From contig MU008206.1 in NCBI GenBank assembly GCA_010909165.1, positions 336,229 to 400,228 of the forward strand: a DNA stretch of 64,000 nucleotides, in the 5' to 3' direction. The DNA comes from Anthoceros angustus. Taxonomy: Eukaryota > Streptophyta > Anthocerotopsida > Anthocerotales > Anthocerotaceae. Within the stretch, counting starts at the first letter, position 1. Each line of letters starts with the position of its first letter. The notes under the pieces were generated by a model. That model did no database searches and was not told the DNA's origin. It saw nothing but the letters and a program-made list of their open reading frames with translations. This document shows positions 53,941 through 63,971 of this stretch, one piece after another. The translations under genes were made by a program, and so were the position numbers.

Positions 53941-54439
53941 GTGGCCCTACATCCGTAGGATCCCCAGGCGGTGCAATGGCAGTAGATGCCGCGGAGGTAA
54001 TTGAAGGGGTTGGTGGTAGCTTGGAATGTGGGCTCATTGCTTGGGGGATAGGACAATGTATGAGGAGGCCTATGATACTTGTAGGGGTGGAGTGCAAACC
54101 ACAGGAAGAGCATGGGTCTCTTCTCCACCAAGCTTTAGATTTCATGATGTGGAGTGTGTGGCTCGAGGAGTGTGGAATCTGGGGCCTTGTGGAATCAATG
54201 AGAGGCAAGTGGAGGATTTATGGTAGATTGGTTAGATTTGGAGTGAGAACTCTGGGATTTTGGTGCCATTTCATACTTATTGTTAAAATAGGGAGATTGG
54301 AGAGTTTTCTAGGCTGATTGTCATGATGACTGAAAGCGAGTGGGGTAGTGGCTTTAATGCTGGCTTAGGCGGCTATTGGTTTGTAGTGGTTGAGGAAGAG
54401 CATAGCGAAAAAGTAAGGGGGAGGTGTGGCCAAGGGAAG

Positions 54440-54800
54440 GCCTTATGTATGAGCCCTATATAAGGGGGCAGATTTTGAGAAGAAAAACATCGTGTCTTGC
54501 GCTCCCATCAACCTGAGTCCTTCGCTTTGTGTGTAGGAATTTCGTGCCGGCTGCAAGCCAACGCAGTGTCTGGTAGAGAGGGAGAACGCGACGGTCGGAT
54601 TCTTTGGGCGGAGGCTTGCTCTTTCGGGCGCCCGCAGTTGCTCCCCTTGTGAATGGTTCTTGTGTGAATTGTTTTGCTTTGGGTGTGTGGCGATGCTCAA
54701 GGAACTCTCGGCTTGAGGGTAGACTACAGGGAAAGGGAGGACTCCTAGAGGTTCTCATTGCAGGTACAAACCGCATGTAGCAACCGCCCAAGGAAGAACT
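54440..54800 (+). repeat. LTR-like segment with TATA box
   Basis: TATATAA at 54,457-54,463 is followed by AAAAACATCGTGTCTTGCGC and then a segment ending near CCAAGGAAGAACTTCGTTAA. The segment is repeated in the same orientation at 55,640-55,975 and inverted at 56,620-56,975. This is what a U3/R/U5 region would look like, but TG/CA ends were not fixed. Confidence 0.55.
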
Positions 54801-56140
54801 TCGTTAATTCGGTGTCAAGCTAGAATCAAGGCTGATCTGGTAGAGCTTTGAGGGAGAGGTTGGCACCCCCGCGATAGAAGGATGCTAGCGAGAAGGTTTG
54901 AAGGTCTGGACCTTGTGACCCAAGCGAGATGGTGGAGTCGATGAGTCGAATGGGAAGAAATGAATGAGCAAGCCGTAGAGGATGATTCGGAGGAGGAGGA
55001 AGGCATGGAAGGCAGATCCGCTCACGGGGGACCTCTTGCAGTGAGATTGTGGGCGGAGGGCCATAAGAGTGACCCTACGTCGTAGGAGGTGTAAGAAGTT
55101 GACCTACGTCCGTAGGAGGTGTAGCAGATTGACCCTACGTCAGGTAGGAGTGTAGAGGGTGGCCCTACATCCGTAGGGATCGCTGCATGGCAGATCTGCG
55201 GAGTGGTGGAAGGGGTTGGTGGTAGCTTGATGTGGGCTCATTGGCAGGGGATAGGACAATGTATGAGGAGGCCTATGATACTTGTAGGGTGGAGTGCAAA
55301 CCACGGGAAGAGCATGGGTCTCTTCTCCACCAAGCTTTAGATTTCATGATGTGAGTGTGTGGCTCGGGGCATTTGTAGGTCTTCCCGTTGTGGAATCAAT
55401 CTGAGGCAAGTGGAGGATTTATGGTAGATTGGTTAGATTTGGAGTGAGAACTCTCCGGGATTTTGCCATTACGAGTACTTATTGTTAAAATAGGGAGATT
55501 GGAAGTTTTCTAGGGTGATTGTCATGATGGTAGCGAGTGGGGTAGTGGCTTTGTCTTGGCTTAGGCGGCTATTGGTTTGTAGTGGTTGAGAGGCATAGCG
55601 AAAAAGTAAGGGAGAATGTGGCCAAGGGAGGCCTTATGTATGAGCCTACATGTAAGGGATTGTAGGAAGAGAAAAACATCGTGTCTTGCGCTCCCATCAA
55701 CAGGTCCTTCGCTTTGTGTGTAGGAATTTATCATGTTTGCCATGATGTCTGGTAGAGGAGAAGCGGATTGGATTCTTTGGGCGGAGGCTTGCTCTTTCTG
55801 ACGTCACACTTGTTGCTCCCCTTGTGAATGGTTCTTGTGTGAATTGTTTTGCTTTGATTTGTGTGGCGATGCTCAAGGAACTCCTCGGCTTGAGGGTAGA
55901 CTACGAGGAGGACTCCTGGAGGTTCTCATTATGCAGGTACAAACCGCATAGGCCCAAGGAAGAACTTCGTTAATTTCCGGACGGGACCCCGAGGCGGTTG
56001 TGCGTAAGCGATTGGAATCAATGAGCGACAATCGTGTTAGAGTAGGAGATTGTGGAAGAAGGAAGGTTAGATGAGTAGAGAAGAAGAGGGCGTTTGTTGA
56101 TTGAGAAAGTTGTGAGGAGAATTAAAGTGTAGGAAAAGCG

Positions 56141-56540
56141 GAAGGCCACAGGCAGAGCCTACGGGACGAATCCCAAATCTGCAGTAAGAGGGTGCTCCCT
56201 GTGTGGAGAAGAGTGGTCTTAGGAGTAGGGACAAAATTGCGGTGTGGGTCAGGGGGTCCCTGGACGCCCGTGATAGACTTCTTGCTGCTAAGACATGACC
56301 TACAATTGTGTGGTGTCGGTGTAGGTCGAGGATTGGTGGATTTATGAAGCAGTGCAGGTGGTGTAGCTGCTGTAGAGGGAGTGTGAGAGGGCGCCTTGCT
56401 TGTTTAGAAGGCTGAGGTAGTGTGTAGGTGCAGGCAGTGATTGATTTCTCAAGATCCAACCGTTCCACAAGTCTCATGGGACGAAACCCAACGTACGAAA
56501 CGACAGTGGGATAAGTGTGGCCACTAGAGGGTGAATCTCG
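56141..56540. repeat. Dispersed repeat, right copy (LTR-like)
   Basis: Direct-orientation match to 48,237-48,612, with landmarks GACTTCTTGCTGCTAAGACA and GGGACGAAACCCAACGTACG. It differs from the left copy by several small insertions and substitutions. Confidence 0.8.
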
Positions 56541-56559
56541 GAAGCCCCGAGGTTTTCCT

Positions 56560-57050
56560 CCCACACCTGGAAGCCTCGGGGTTTTCCTCCCACAGTCCGC
56601 CTACAAGCCAGCAAGTTCTTCCTTGGGCCGGTTGCTATGAGTTTGACACCAGACAGCGAGAACCTCCAAGGAGTGTTTCCTTGCAGTCTACCCTCAAGCC
56701 AAGAGTTCCTTGGGCATCGCCACACACCCAAAGCAAAGCAATTTCGCAACAACCATTCACAAGGGGAGCAACTCGTCGAGGCGCCTGCAGGGAGTGAGCC
56801 CTCTACCAAGCACTTTGACCACCGCAAACTTCCTCTCTACCAGATACTGCATTGGCTTGCAGCCGGCACGAAATTCCTTCACAAGGAGCAAAGGACTCGC
56901 GAGTGTGGAAGTGCAGGATGTGATACTTTACTTCACAAAAACTCCTTCCTCTTATAGGAGGGACCTCACATCTGGCCTCTCCCTGGGGTGCCTCCCCTAC
57001 GCCGCCTTACACATTATTTTAATGTATCATACCGTCAGGCTTTAAGTCCT
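56560..57050 (-). repeat. Inverted copy of the LTR-like segment
   Basis: Read on the minus strand this segment contains TATAAGAGGAAGGAG (about 56,955), then TTCGTGCCGGCTGCAAGCCA, GGTTGTTGCGAAATTGCTTT-type sequence and CTTGAGGGTAGACTGCAAGG. These parallel the plus-strand segment at 54.46-54.80 kb. It therefore belongs to a minus-strand element, consistent with the minus-strand gag-like frames at 58.1-59.8 kb. At 56,525-56,592 there is a local direct duplication of CCTCGGGGTTTTCCTCCCAC-like sequence. Confidence 0.7.
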
Positions 57051-58100
57051 GACACCCGGGTCCACCGGTTCATCCTAAGTAACTTTATGATTCTATTCTA
57101 TTCTAGTAGCTTTCACCTACTTGAGCCTTTATGACTCCTATCAAAGCATTTGCCTACACTTGTTCCTCCCTTCTCTCCCCCCGTTCAAAACACTATCCTA
57201 CACACCACTACTTAGCTAGCAAGCATTTATGCTTATTTCCCCCTGTGGTAGGTTCGCCCCGGTCACCCAGAGCTAGCCTAAGTGGCCGCACTTATTCCAC
57301 GGTCATCGAATACATAGGTTCGATCCCAAGAGACTTGTTTGGATGCGCTTGTCTAAGAGGTGTCGGCTTCTACTCGCTCACGGATTTTGCTCACAATTCT
57401 GTCACAAAATTCTTCACCAATGGCGGATTTTGGGTTGGCTGGCCCCTCGCTCCGCCTCAAGCCTCCCAGATTCCTCTAACTCCTACACTCAGAAAGACTA
57501 CAACGACAACATTCCAATATTTCAACCTTGCAAACTCTTTCTCCAATCACCAACCTACATATGACAAACTACGCGAATCGCTCTTCGGCTGGCTGAGTGA
57601 TCGAATCGATGGGGTTTTGCTTGGGCCGGGGAGTCAGGGGTTATAGCGTGAGTGCTCTTGGGTGCAGGGGCTGCAAGGTTCACTTCCATTGAGTCCCTAA
57701 TGTTAGTGCTCTGCAAGATGCCAACAAGCAAGCAAGCACATAGCAATCTCAAGGTGCAGCCTGCACCAGGAAACAAGAAGCTGGTCAAGAGGCGGGCGCG
57801 CGCGTGCCTTCCCTTTGGCTCAGCACCTCCGATCAACCTCGTTCTCCCCCTCTGACGTGCTATTTGGTGGACGGCGATCGGCCGCGCGCACTCTCACAGC
57901 AAGGGTACGCCGCTAGGGAAGAACCACAAGGATTGATGTTGATATGGCTCCCCTTTTATAGGTGGAGCGATCTCTCAAAATTGTGGGTAAGGTCCAGCTC
58001 ACTACTGCTACATCTTCTAGTCATCTCAGTTGCTCCCTCCCGCAAAATAGGGTTTCCCTCTTAAATATGGGCCCCACTTTGATGTCAATGTCCAAAAAAG
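57051..58100. other. Spacer, no gene recognised
   Basis: Pyrimidine-rich in the first half. GACAAGCAAGCAAG-type simple sequence near 57,720. Probably leader or internal non-coding sequence of the surrounding elements. Confidence 0.35.
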
Positions 58101-58131
58101 AATGCTTCCACCAGTCATCCTATGAATTGTC

Positions 58132-59760
58132 CTACCAGCTAAGAGGTCCGCCTTCGGTTACTTCTTCTAACTTATGGGCTATCGCCCTCATCTTCAGCGG
58201 GTTGCTTACCTCCTCTCGATTTGGATTGTTCGTCGGAACTGCCCCTGGTTCACCTCCTACTTTCGTCCGTTCCAAAGGTAGGCTTGGCCCTGGGGAAGAA
58301 ACAATCTCCCTGTCTTCTCTTGTAGGAGGTGCTCCTCCTACCGATTCATCTGTAGGAGGTTTCCCTCCTACCACCTTGTTTGTAGGAGGTTTTCCTCCTA
58401 CCATCCCATTAGTAGGAGGTAAACCTCCTACCTTTGTCATCCCTACAGGTAACGTCCCTACGACGCTTGTAGGAGGTCGTCCTCCTACCTCTTCACACCC
58501 ATATGTGGACTTAGGTAGCTCCACAGTTCTCTCTCCGGGGGCTTGTCCCCCTCCTTCTTGTCCTCCTTCTGAGGGAGATGAATTCCCCTCAGCCTCTCTA
58601 GTGCCTATCTTTGTAGACGCACTGGTAGGATTAGGCCTACCTCCCTCTTCCTTGTCCGATACTCCCACCAAGGAAGGTCCTACCGGGGTGGACCCGGGTA
58701 ATTCTTCACTCGCTTGTCGGGCTATATCTAGCACAGCCCTCCTCTCTTCATACCATCCAGCCACCTCGGTCTCTAAAGCTGCCATGCCCTCAGGCATTAG
58801 GATGGCCAGATCCGTCTCCTCTTCCTCCTCATTGTATCTTACCTCAATGGCTTCCAGGAGGTTGTTGTAGTAAGTGGCCACTCTGCAACTTTCTCTCTTC
58901 TGTGCGTCCATGATCCTAACTCATAGTGGGTTGACGCCCTCCTCCCACTCAGCCATGTTTGCCACCTTCGTTACAGCAGTCTCCCTTTTGATCTTCGCTC
59001 TTTCCAGTTCCAAGGTGAGCTTTCCAATCTCTTCATCTTTTTGCTTGGCATCGGTCACCAAAGCGCTTTCTATGTCTTGTGGCTCTAGCTTATTCCTCAC
59101 GAGCTGTCTGCCTCCGGTGTGTCGGACCCGTCGGACGTCAGCTTCTACAATTCCTTTTCGATCCGTAGAGGCATTGGCAGGTCATTCATTCATCGCTGCT
59201 TTCAGGTGAGTTCCCTTATGATGCGGAGCTCCTCCCTAAGTCCTCTAGCCATGTTATCCCATTCCTGCTTCTCACTTGCTAGACCATCGGATTTCCCTTT
59301 GTAATACTCCTTCCGTTTGTCCATGGCCAACAATCTCTTCTGTAGGAGGTCCTTTTCATCTTCAAGGTCCTTTCGGGCCTTGCTGGCTGGGTAGTAGCTG
59401 CCTCCTTCTCTCGATTCACTTCTCCCACCCTTTCTAGGGCCGTTCTCAAACGTTCCTCTGCCTGATTCTTGACGGCTTCCATCTCCTCAGCCTTCTTGGC
59501 TGAACTGGCTTCCCTCCCCAAGACTTGATCTATCATTTCCCACACGCTCACCAACTTGGTGGTGATCTTATCTCGCTCTTTGGCCAAATCCACGACAGAG
59601 TACTACATTGCGGAGGTTGTCTTCAGAGCTCCCTTGAGCTTCTTCTCTACATCCTCCGACTCTTTCTTCACATCTCAAAGTTCTGCACAAACTTTGGCTG
59701 CTTCTCTCAAGCATCTGTTTACTGCCAGTATTGTAGGGAGTTTGTTGGGGGGTGTGCCCA
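58132..59760 (-). pseudogene. Gag-like coiled-coil protein with V-G-G-x-P-P-T repeats
   Basis: Minus-strand frames from 59.75 kb downward give a helical, Glu/Lys-rich protein: VVDLAKERDKITTKLVSVWE and EEMEAVKNQAEERLRTALER, then (shifted) LLQKRLLAMDKRKEYYKGKS. A 259-codon frame, 58,911-58,132, contains VATYYNNLLEAIEVRYNEEE, a Gly/Pro-rich middle, and repeated VGG(K/L/R/A)PPT units at 58,320-58,490. No enzymatic motif is visible. Composition and setting suggest a structural protein of a non-autonomous LTR element, related in style to the plus-strand frames at 51-54 kb (which carry D-P-T-S-V-G-G). Confidence 0.55.
58322..58488. repeat. Array of five perfect 20-bp palindromes, mostly at 30-bp spacing
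   Basis: GTAGGAGG-nnnn-CCTCCTAC occurs at 58,322-58,341, 58,352-58,371, 58,382-58,401, 58,412-58,431 and 58,469-58,488, with loops TGCT, TTTC, TTTT, TAAA and TCGT. A degenerate unit sits at about 58,442. Stems are invariant while loops and spacers vary. On the minus strand each palindrome encodes V-G-G-x-P-P-T. A lone half-site GTAGGAGGT occurs at 59,342. Confidence 0.95.
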
Positions 59761-59779
59761 CAGTTTTGTGGACGCCCTC

Positions 59780-60230
59780 GACCATGAGTGGAGGAAGCAA
59801 AGGTGGTGGAGGTCAATCACCCCACAGCTGCCAGCAGTATGTGAGATATGGGGAGAAGCGACGAGGTGAAGATGCCGAGGCTTTTGTGCGAACTTTTGAA
59901 CATGTGTCTCATGCGAATTTGGAAGCCTTAGTCACAGATTGTCTCCGAATTTTTCTTGGAGTGCTTCAAGGTCATGCTTAGTAGCGGTATAGTCGCACGT
60001 ATGTGGCTGCATCACCGTTGGATTGGGATGATTTGAGAACTGTAGTTTTGAACCGATTTTGTGGCATGCGCTATGCACATCACATTTTGGTCTGGTTGAG
60101 GACTCTGCGAAGGAAGAGGAGGGAGTCTTTGTATGATTATGTAGAGGGGATTTATGGTTACTTGGAGAGAGTACCACCACAGTCGCCAGAAGGATGTAGC
60201 CTTCTGCAAAAGCAAGGCCTATGATATGAC
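59780..60230 (+). pseudogene. Gypsy gag fragment, plus strand
   Basis: GEDAEAFVRTFEHVSHANLE, LRIFLGVLQGHA, then shifted LDWDDLRTVVLNRFCG, LRTLRRKRRESLYDYVEGIY and YLERVPPQSPEGC form the usual retrotransposon gag core, in two frames with a TAG between. The fragment starts head-to-head with the minus-strand frames that end near 59.8 kb. Confidence 0.75.
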
Positions 60231-61329
60231 CTTTCTTGATAAAGGTTTGGGAAATAGCGTAAGAAGGAGTCCAGAGGGAACGAGCTAGAATCTGGTAAGG
60301 TAGCAAAGATTTCTAAGTGTAGAGGTGTAGGAAGAGTTTAAGAAGTTGCAGGGAAGGAGCATGTGAATGCAGGTTTTATTTTTCGACTGAAAATTGGTGA
60401 GCGGATTGTGGCTGCTGATGACCGATTTCCTGACGAGGAGTTGGTAGCAGTAGCACGGTTGGAAGGAGAGGAATGTGGTCAAAGTATAGGTATGATTGAG
60501 GCTATGCAACAAGAGGTGTTATGGCGGAAGAGACCAAGTAATGTCGTGGAAGGGTTTGTCTGCGAGGGTTTCTTGCGGGAGTCAACCTAAGAGTTCGAGA
60601 TGAAGCCAAGAAGTGGCAACATATGTACAAGGAGAACGAGGAGTGCTCTTTAAGGGTGAGCAGTCAGGAGGGCTGCAAGTGGAGGCCACGATGGTGGCAA
60701 GGAGCAATGAAGATACTGCGAAGAAATCGCAATTTGGAGGAAGGAGAGGTGGCACACGAAAATGGTGTGCTGAGGAGGTGTGTGCGCTAGAGCCCAAAAG
60801 CGAGGATGGCTCTATGGTGAGGTGTATGAAGGAGGATTGTGGAGAAATTACACCTCAAGGTGTGCTTGCAGTGGAATTGCAAGGAGGAGCGTCGACCGAT
60901 TCACGGTCGACTGCGGAAATTGCTGCCATGGAACTGCAGCAAGGTGAGGAGATTGCTGCTAGAGCGTGATCTGGGGCAAGTCATGAGAGTAGGGAGCATA
61001 GAGATGAAGAGGTGGCAATGACGCCAATAGATGCACAGGTCGACGACCTACAGGCACAGATGCCTGCAACATTGACGTTGCAGGGAGAAGCTAGTTTTGT
61101 GAACCGAGTTGAAGGCGGGGCTGTGGCCACAGCACCGACATCCACTGGTGAAAAGGCTAGAGGGAAACGGCGAGGTGTGCATGGGAAGAGGAGGTTAGAA
61201 CGTGAAGGACTCCCATGTCCACATTATTTGTTGAACGGTGAGGTACGAAATTTCTTGGATCACAGAATCATGCTGGACAGTTTGTTTAGGGAAGGGCGTG
61301 CTATTTTTCTTCACAACACCGCACCCTAA
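60231..61329 (+). other. Gag-to-integrase interval without RT motifs
   Basis: Plus frames at 60,363-60,590 and 60,613-61,021 are charged and unrecognised. No aspartic protease DTG/DSG, no YxDD and no RNase H motif was found in this 1.1 kb, where an intact gypsy element would need more than 2 kb of protease-RT-RNase H. Deletion is inferred. Confidence 0.6.
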
Positions 61330-62143
61330 TGTCTACAAAAGGGAGTGTTATACAAGCTTGGTCCGGATGAGAAAATTTGACATTGTTTGGAAGCGAAGGA
61401 GCTTCGCTTGTCATAGAAGCTCTGCATGCAGAAGAGGCTGGAGGGCATTACTCGGTGCAAATCATGGTGAAGCAGATCCTGGATGCAGGCTTTTGGTGGG
61501 CTACGATGCAGGGAGATGTGTGGGATTTTGTTCGGAATTATGTGATGCATGCCAGCGGGTTGGGAGGCCGACTTTGTCGACACAGTGGCTTCTTACTTAC
61601 ATCCTACCTTTGGTACCTTTCGAGAAGTGGGGCATAGATTTTGTAGGTCCAATCAAACCACCCTCAAAATGGACAAGGAAACAATATATCTTGGTGGCTG
61701 CGGACTATTGTACAAAGATGGTGGAGGCTGAAGAAAAAAGGAAGGACGACGCACCAGCGGTAGCAAAGTTTCTCTTTGAGAACATCATAATACGGTATGA
61801 ATGTCCATTGGAGTTGGTCAACGACAGGGAAATTCATTTCCTCAACTCGGTGATTGAGTCTCTCACCACCTACTTCAACATTTGGCATCGAAAGACGACT
61901 CCTTACAATCCTAAGGCAAATGGTTTGATGGAGAAAACAAATGGGCTGCTGTGTACAATCTTGACCAAGGTAACTTTGACACATATGTATGATTGGGACA
62001 CTAAGCTCCATTCTATGTTGTGGGCCTACAGAATAGCAGAGAAGGGGACAACCAAGAAGACTCCATATTATTTAATGTATGTGTGCCTGTGCCTGCTCAT
62101 CCTTGTCATGCCGTGTGATACTAATCTCTGCACTTGGGTTTAG
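61330..62143 (+). pseudogene. Gypsy integrase (zinc-binding and core domains), frameshifted
   Basis: The zinc-binding part is seen as GGHYSVQIMVKQILDAGFWW with CDACQRVGRP in adjacent frames (61.44-61.57 kb). The core shows FEKWGIDFVGPIKPPSKW, YILVAADYCTKMVEAE, LVNDREIHFLN and YNPKANGLMEKTNGLL. The Asp of GIDF, the Asp of NDRE and the Glu of MEKTN fit the D-D-35-E triad. The second motif is normally S/T-D-x-G; here the Gly is not at the usual place. No RT lies between gag and integrase, so the element has an internal deletion. Confidence 0.88.
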
Positions 62144-62149
62144 TGTTTG

Positions 62150-62720
62150 ATTAGCATTAATTAATTTAATTACTTATCTTTAAGTAAATAATTAGTGTTA
62201 ATTAATCTAAGGTGCTTATGTTAATCAAGCATTGATTAGGGTTAATTAATCTAATGTGCTTATGTTAATTAAGCATTGATTAGTGATAATTAATCTAATG
62301 TCAGCAATAGCTAACTGGATAAGCTCAAGTAATATGCTTTGGCATATTCCTTGCATATGATAGTGTATTCTTAGAATACAATAGCTAAGTGGATAAGCTC
62401 AAGTAATATGCTTTGGCATATTTCTTGTATATTATAGTGTATTCTTAGGATATTTCCGGCATATGCTGATGCCAATAGGATATCTTAGGAATATGCGATG
62501 CGAAGCTGGTATATATAGACCCTTCCATTGAGGACAAGCTCAGATCATAACTTGTCCTCTACATATGCAATGCAAGGGTGTTGTGAGGAGGCCAAAGCTA
62601 TGACTCCGAGAGCGATTTGTGAGGAATTTGCATGTTGTTCTCGTGGGGAGAGTGTGTTTGTGCCACGATGCGCGAGCTACTCCCTCTGTTGTTACAAGCT
62701 ATGATCTCGTTATTGTACTA
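62150..62720 (+). repeat. AT-rich LTR-like tail with tandem repeats and TATA box
   Basis: GTTAATTAATCTAA-type units of 44 bp start at 62,197, 62,241 and about 62,285. A 74-bp unit starting AATAGCTAACTGG (AATAGCTAAGTGG in the second copy) begins at 62,306 and 62,380, both copies containing AATATGCTTTGGCATATT. TATATATAG at 62,511 is followed by a transcript-start-like region. Its position after the integrase suggests the 3' LTR of the gypsy remnant. Confidence 0.6.
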
Positions 62721-63060
62721 CTAGGTATGCTAGGCTTAATGTGATGCTAGGCGTGCTAGGTGATGCTGAGTGATGGTAAGCGACCCTAAGGCGATGCTAG
62801 GCCGTGCTAAGCGAGGCTAGGCGTGACGGCAGCTCTTAAGCAAGTAGAGGAACTCTCTAAAGTGTGCCCAAGGCTTGAGGCCTGGGAGGCCCAAGGCGAA
62901 GGAAGGCCAAGTCCCAAGGCTTGGGCCTGAAGGACAGTCAAGGAGAGGAGGCGAAGAAGCCCAGAGTCAAGGCCAAAGAGGAGGCGAAGAAGGAGTCAAG
63001 GCCAAGGAGGAGGCGAAGCCCTACCAGGAGAGGAATGAGGTCTCCACAAGGGGGGTTGGC
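62720..63060. repeat. Short degenerate repeats (GATGCTAGGCGTGCTAG and GAGGCGAAGAAG types)
   Basis: 62,725-62,825 consists of drifting units GCTAGGCG/GATGCTAG/GTGCTAGG. 62,930-63,025 has GGAGGCGAAGAAG with TCAAGGCCAA repeated at least three times. Plus frames here are repetitive and not considered genes. Confidence 0.65.
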
Positions 63061-63493
63061 CTTTTAAGGCCAACCAACCAAGGGAGAAACAAGAGTATTT
63101 TACTCTTGGGCGCCGGATTTCAAGGGATAAGGGAAGAGTGGATAGGCATGGGTATGTCATCAGTCCATTTGATTTCACTTTCTATCCAAAACTCCTAACT
63201 AGTTAGCACCCCATCCAGGTTCTGATCCACCTCACAGGTGCTTAACTCTGGAGTTCTTATGTCTCTTCTATCCAACTCACCCTGAAGAAGAAGAAATTTA
63301 TTTAAGTCCACTAAGGACGGATTTCCGTCATGGGACTAATTTGTCATACATACAAAGAAAGTATATTGAAAAATTAACCGCTATTCTGAATCTGGCTTGA
63401 GAACTAGTGACGTGAACCATTATGTAATGTCAGGTATGTTGAACTGTTGAAAATGTTGAGTCCGCTTCTCCCACATTTGCTTTAGGCAGACAC

Positions 63494-63790
63494 CTACAGA
63501 AATAGGATCAGGAAAAGAGAAAAAGCGGCGAAGTGTAGATCGTCTGTTGTAAATAGAGGATAAAATTCCCGAATATCTTCATATATGTGAGGAACACAAA
63601 GTGTTCTTGATCCACCCCTGTTGCATAACCTGCAAATTGGACTCCTTTGGTGGCTTAGGACGTAGCCATCTCGTCTCAATCCTAAGAGGCGGTGAGACCC
63701 ACAAGATGACCTATAATCATCCTTAGTTTGAAAGACACCGTGCGAAGGTAAAGAGGAGCACTGGTTTCCCGGTGGATAAAAATAAATCAT
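63494..63790 (-). pseudogene. Possible LINE reverse-transcriptase tail (CxxC region)
   Basis: The frame contains GLRRDGYVLSHQRSPICRLC followed by NRG, and later HIYEDIREFYPLF. A spacing of the form C..C with following H residues occurs near the C-terminus of plant LINE proteins. No RT motif is nearby and the call rests on one short motif. Confidence 0.2.
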
Positions 63791-63971
63791 TTATAAGTGT
63801 CAAGCCTAGGGATAAGGGAGAGAGGAGACCAAGTATAGGACAAGTATGTAGTCCGCAAATCAAGGCGGATGGACTTATTTGGAGGAGGTGGCAAGAACGA
63901 AAAGGGGATGGGCGGAAGACTCTCGGACAAAATCCAAATTTCTGCGCGCCTGGTTGAGGCGCAGAAATGCA

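Larger units (their letters stand above)
51660..55995 (+). repeat. Three degenerate copies of a roughly 1.4-kb gag-like and LTR-like segment
   Basis: Copies begin near 51,669 and 53,078, and a third partial copy near 54,818. Shared landmarks are AGAACAAGTCCAACAATTGG, GGACTCCTCCAAGCGGAGTT, GAGGGAGAGGTTGGCACCCC and CTTAGGCGGCTATTGGTTTG. The first half of each unit encodes a Glu/Lys/Arg-rich coiled coil: LLNGKDLEVGELRREK, EANRRASQEEESRKK, RRFIADHALQKRML. An acidic part follows (MNEQAVEDDSEEEEEGMEQD), then a non-coding LTR-like tail. The copies differ by many 1-3 base deletions, so no copy is fully open. Confidence 0.85.

Noticed and set aside
58322-58488. CRISPR-like array
   Set aside because: Repeats are palindromic with regular spacing, but spacers are about 10 bp, lie within an open coding frame and the context is a eukaryotic retroelement.
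63494-63790. A full LINE element near the right edge
   Set aside because: Only one CxxC-like motif supports it; no endonuclease or RT motif, poly-A tail or target duplication is visible.
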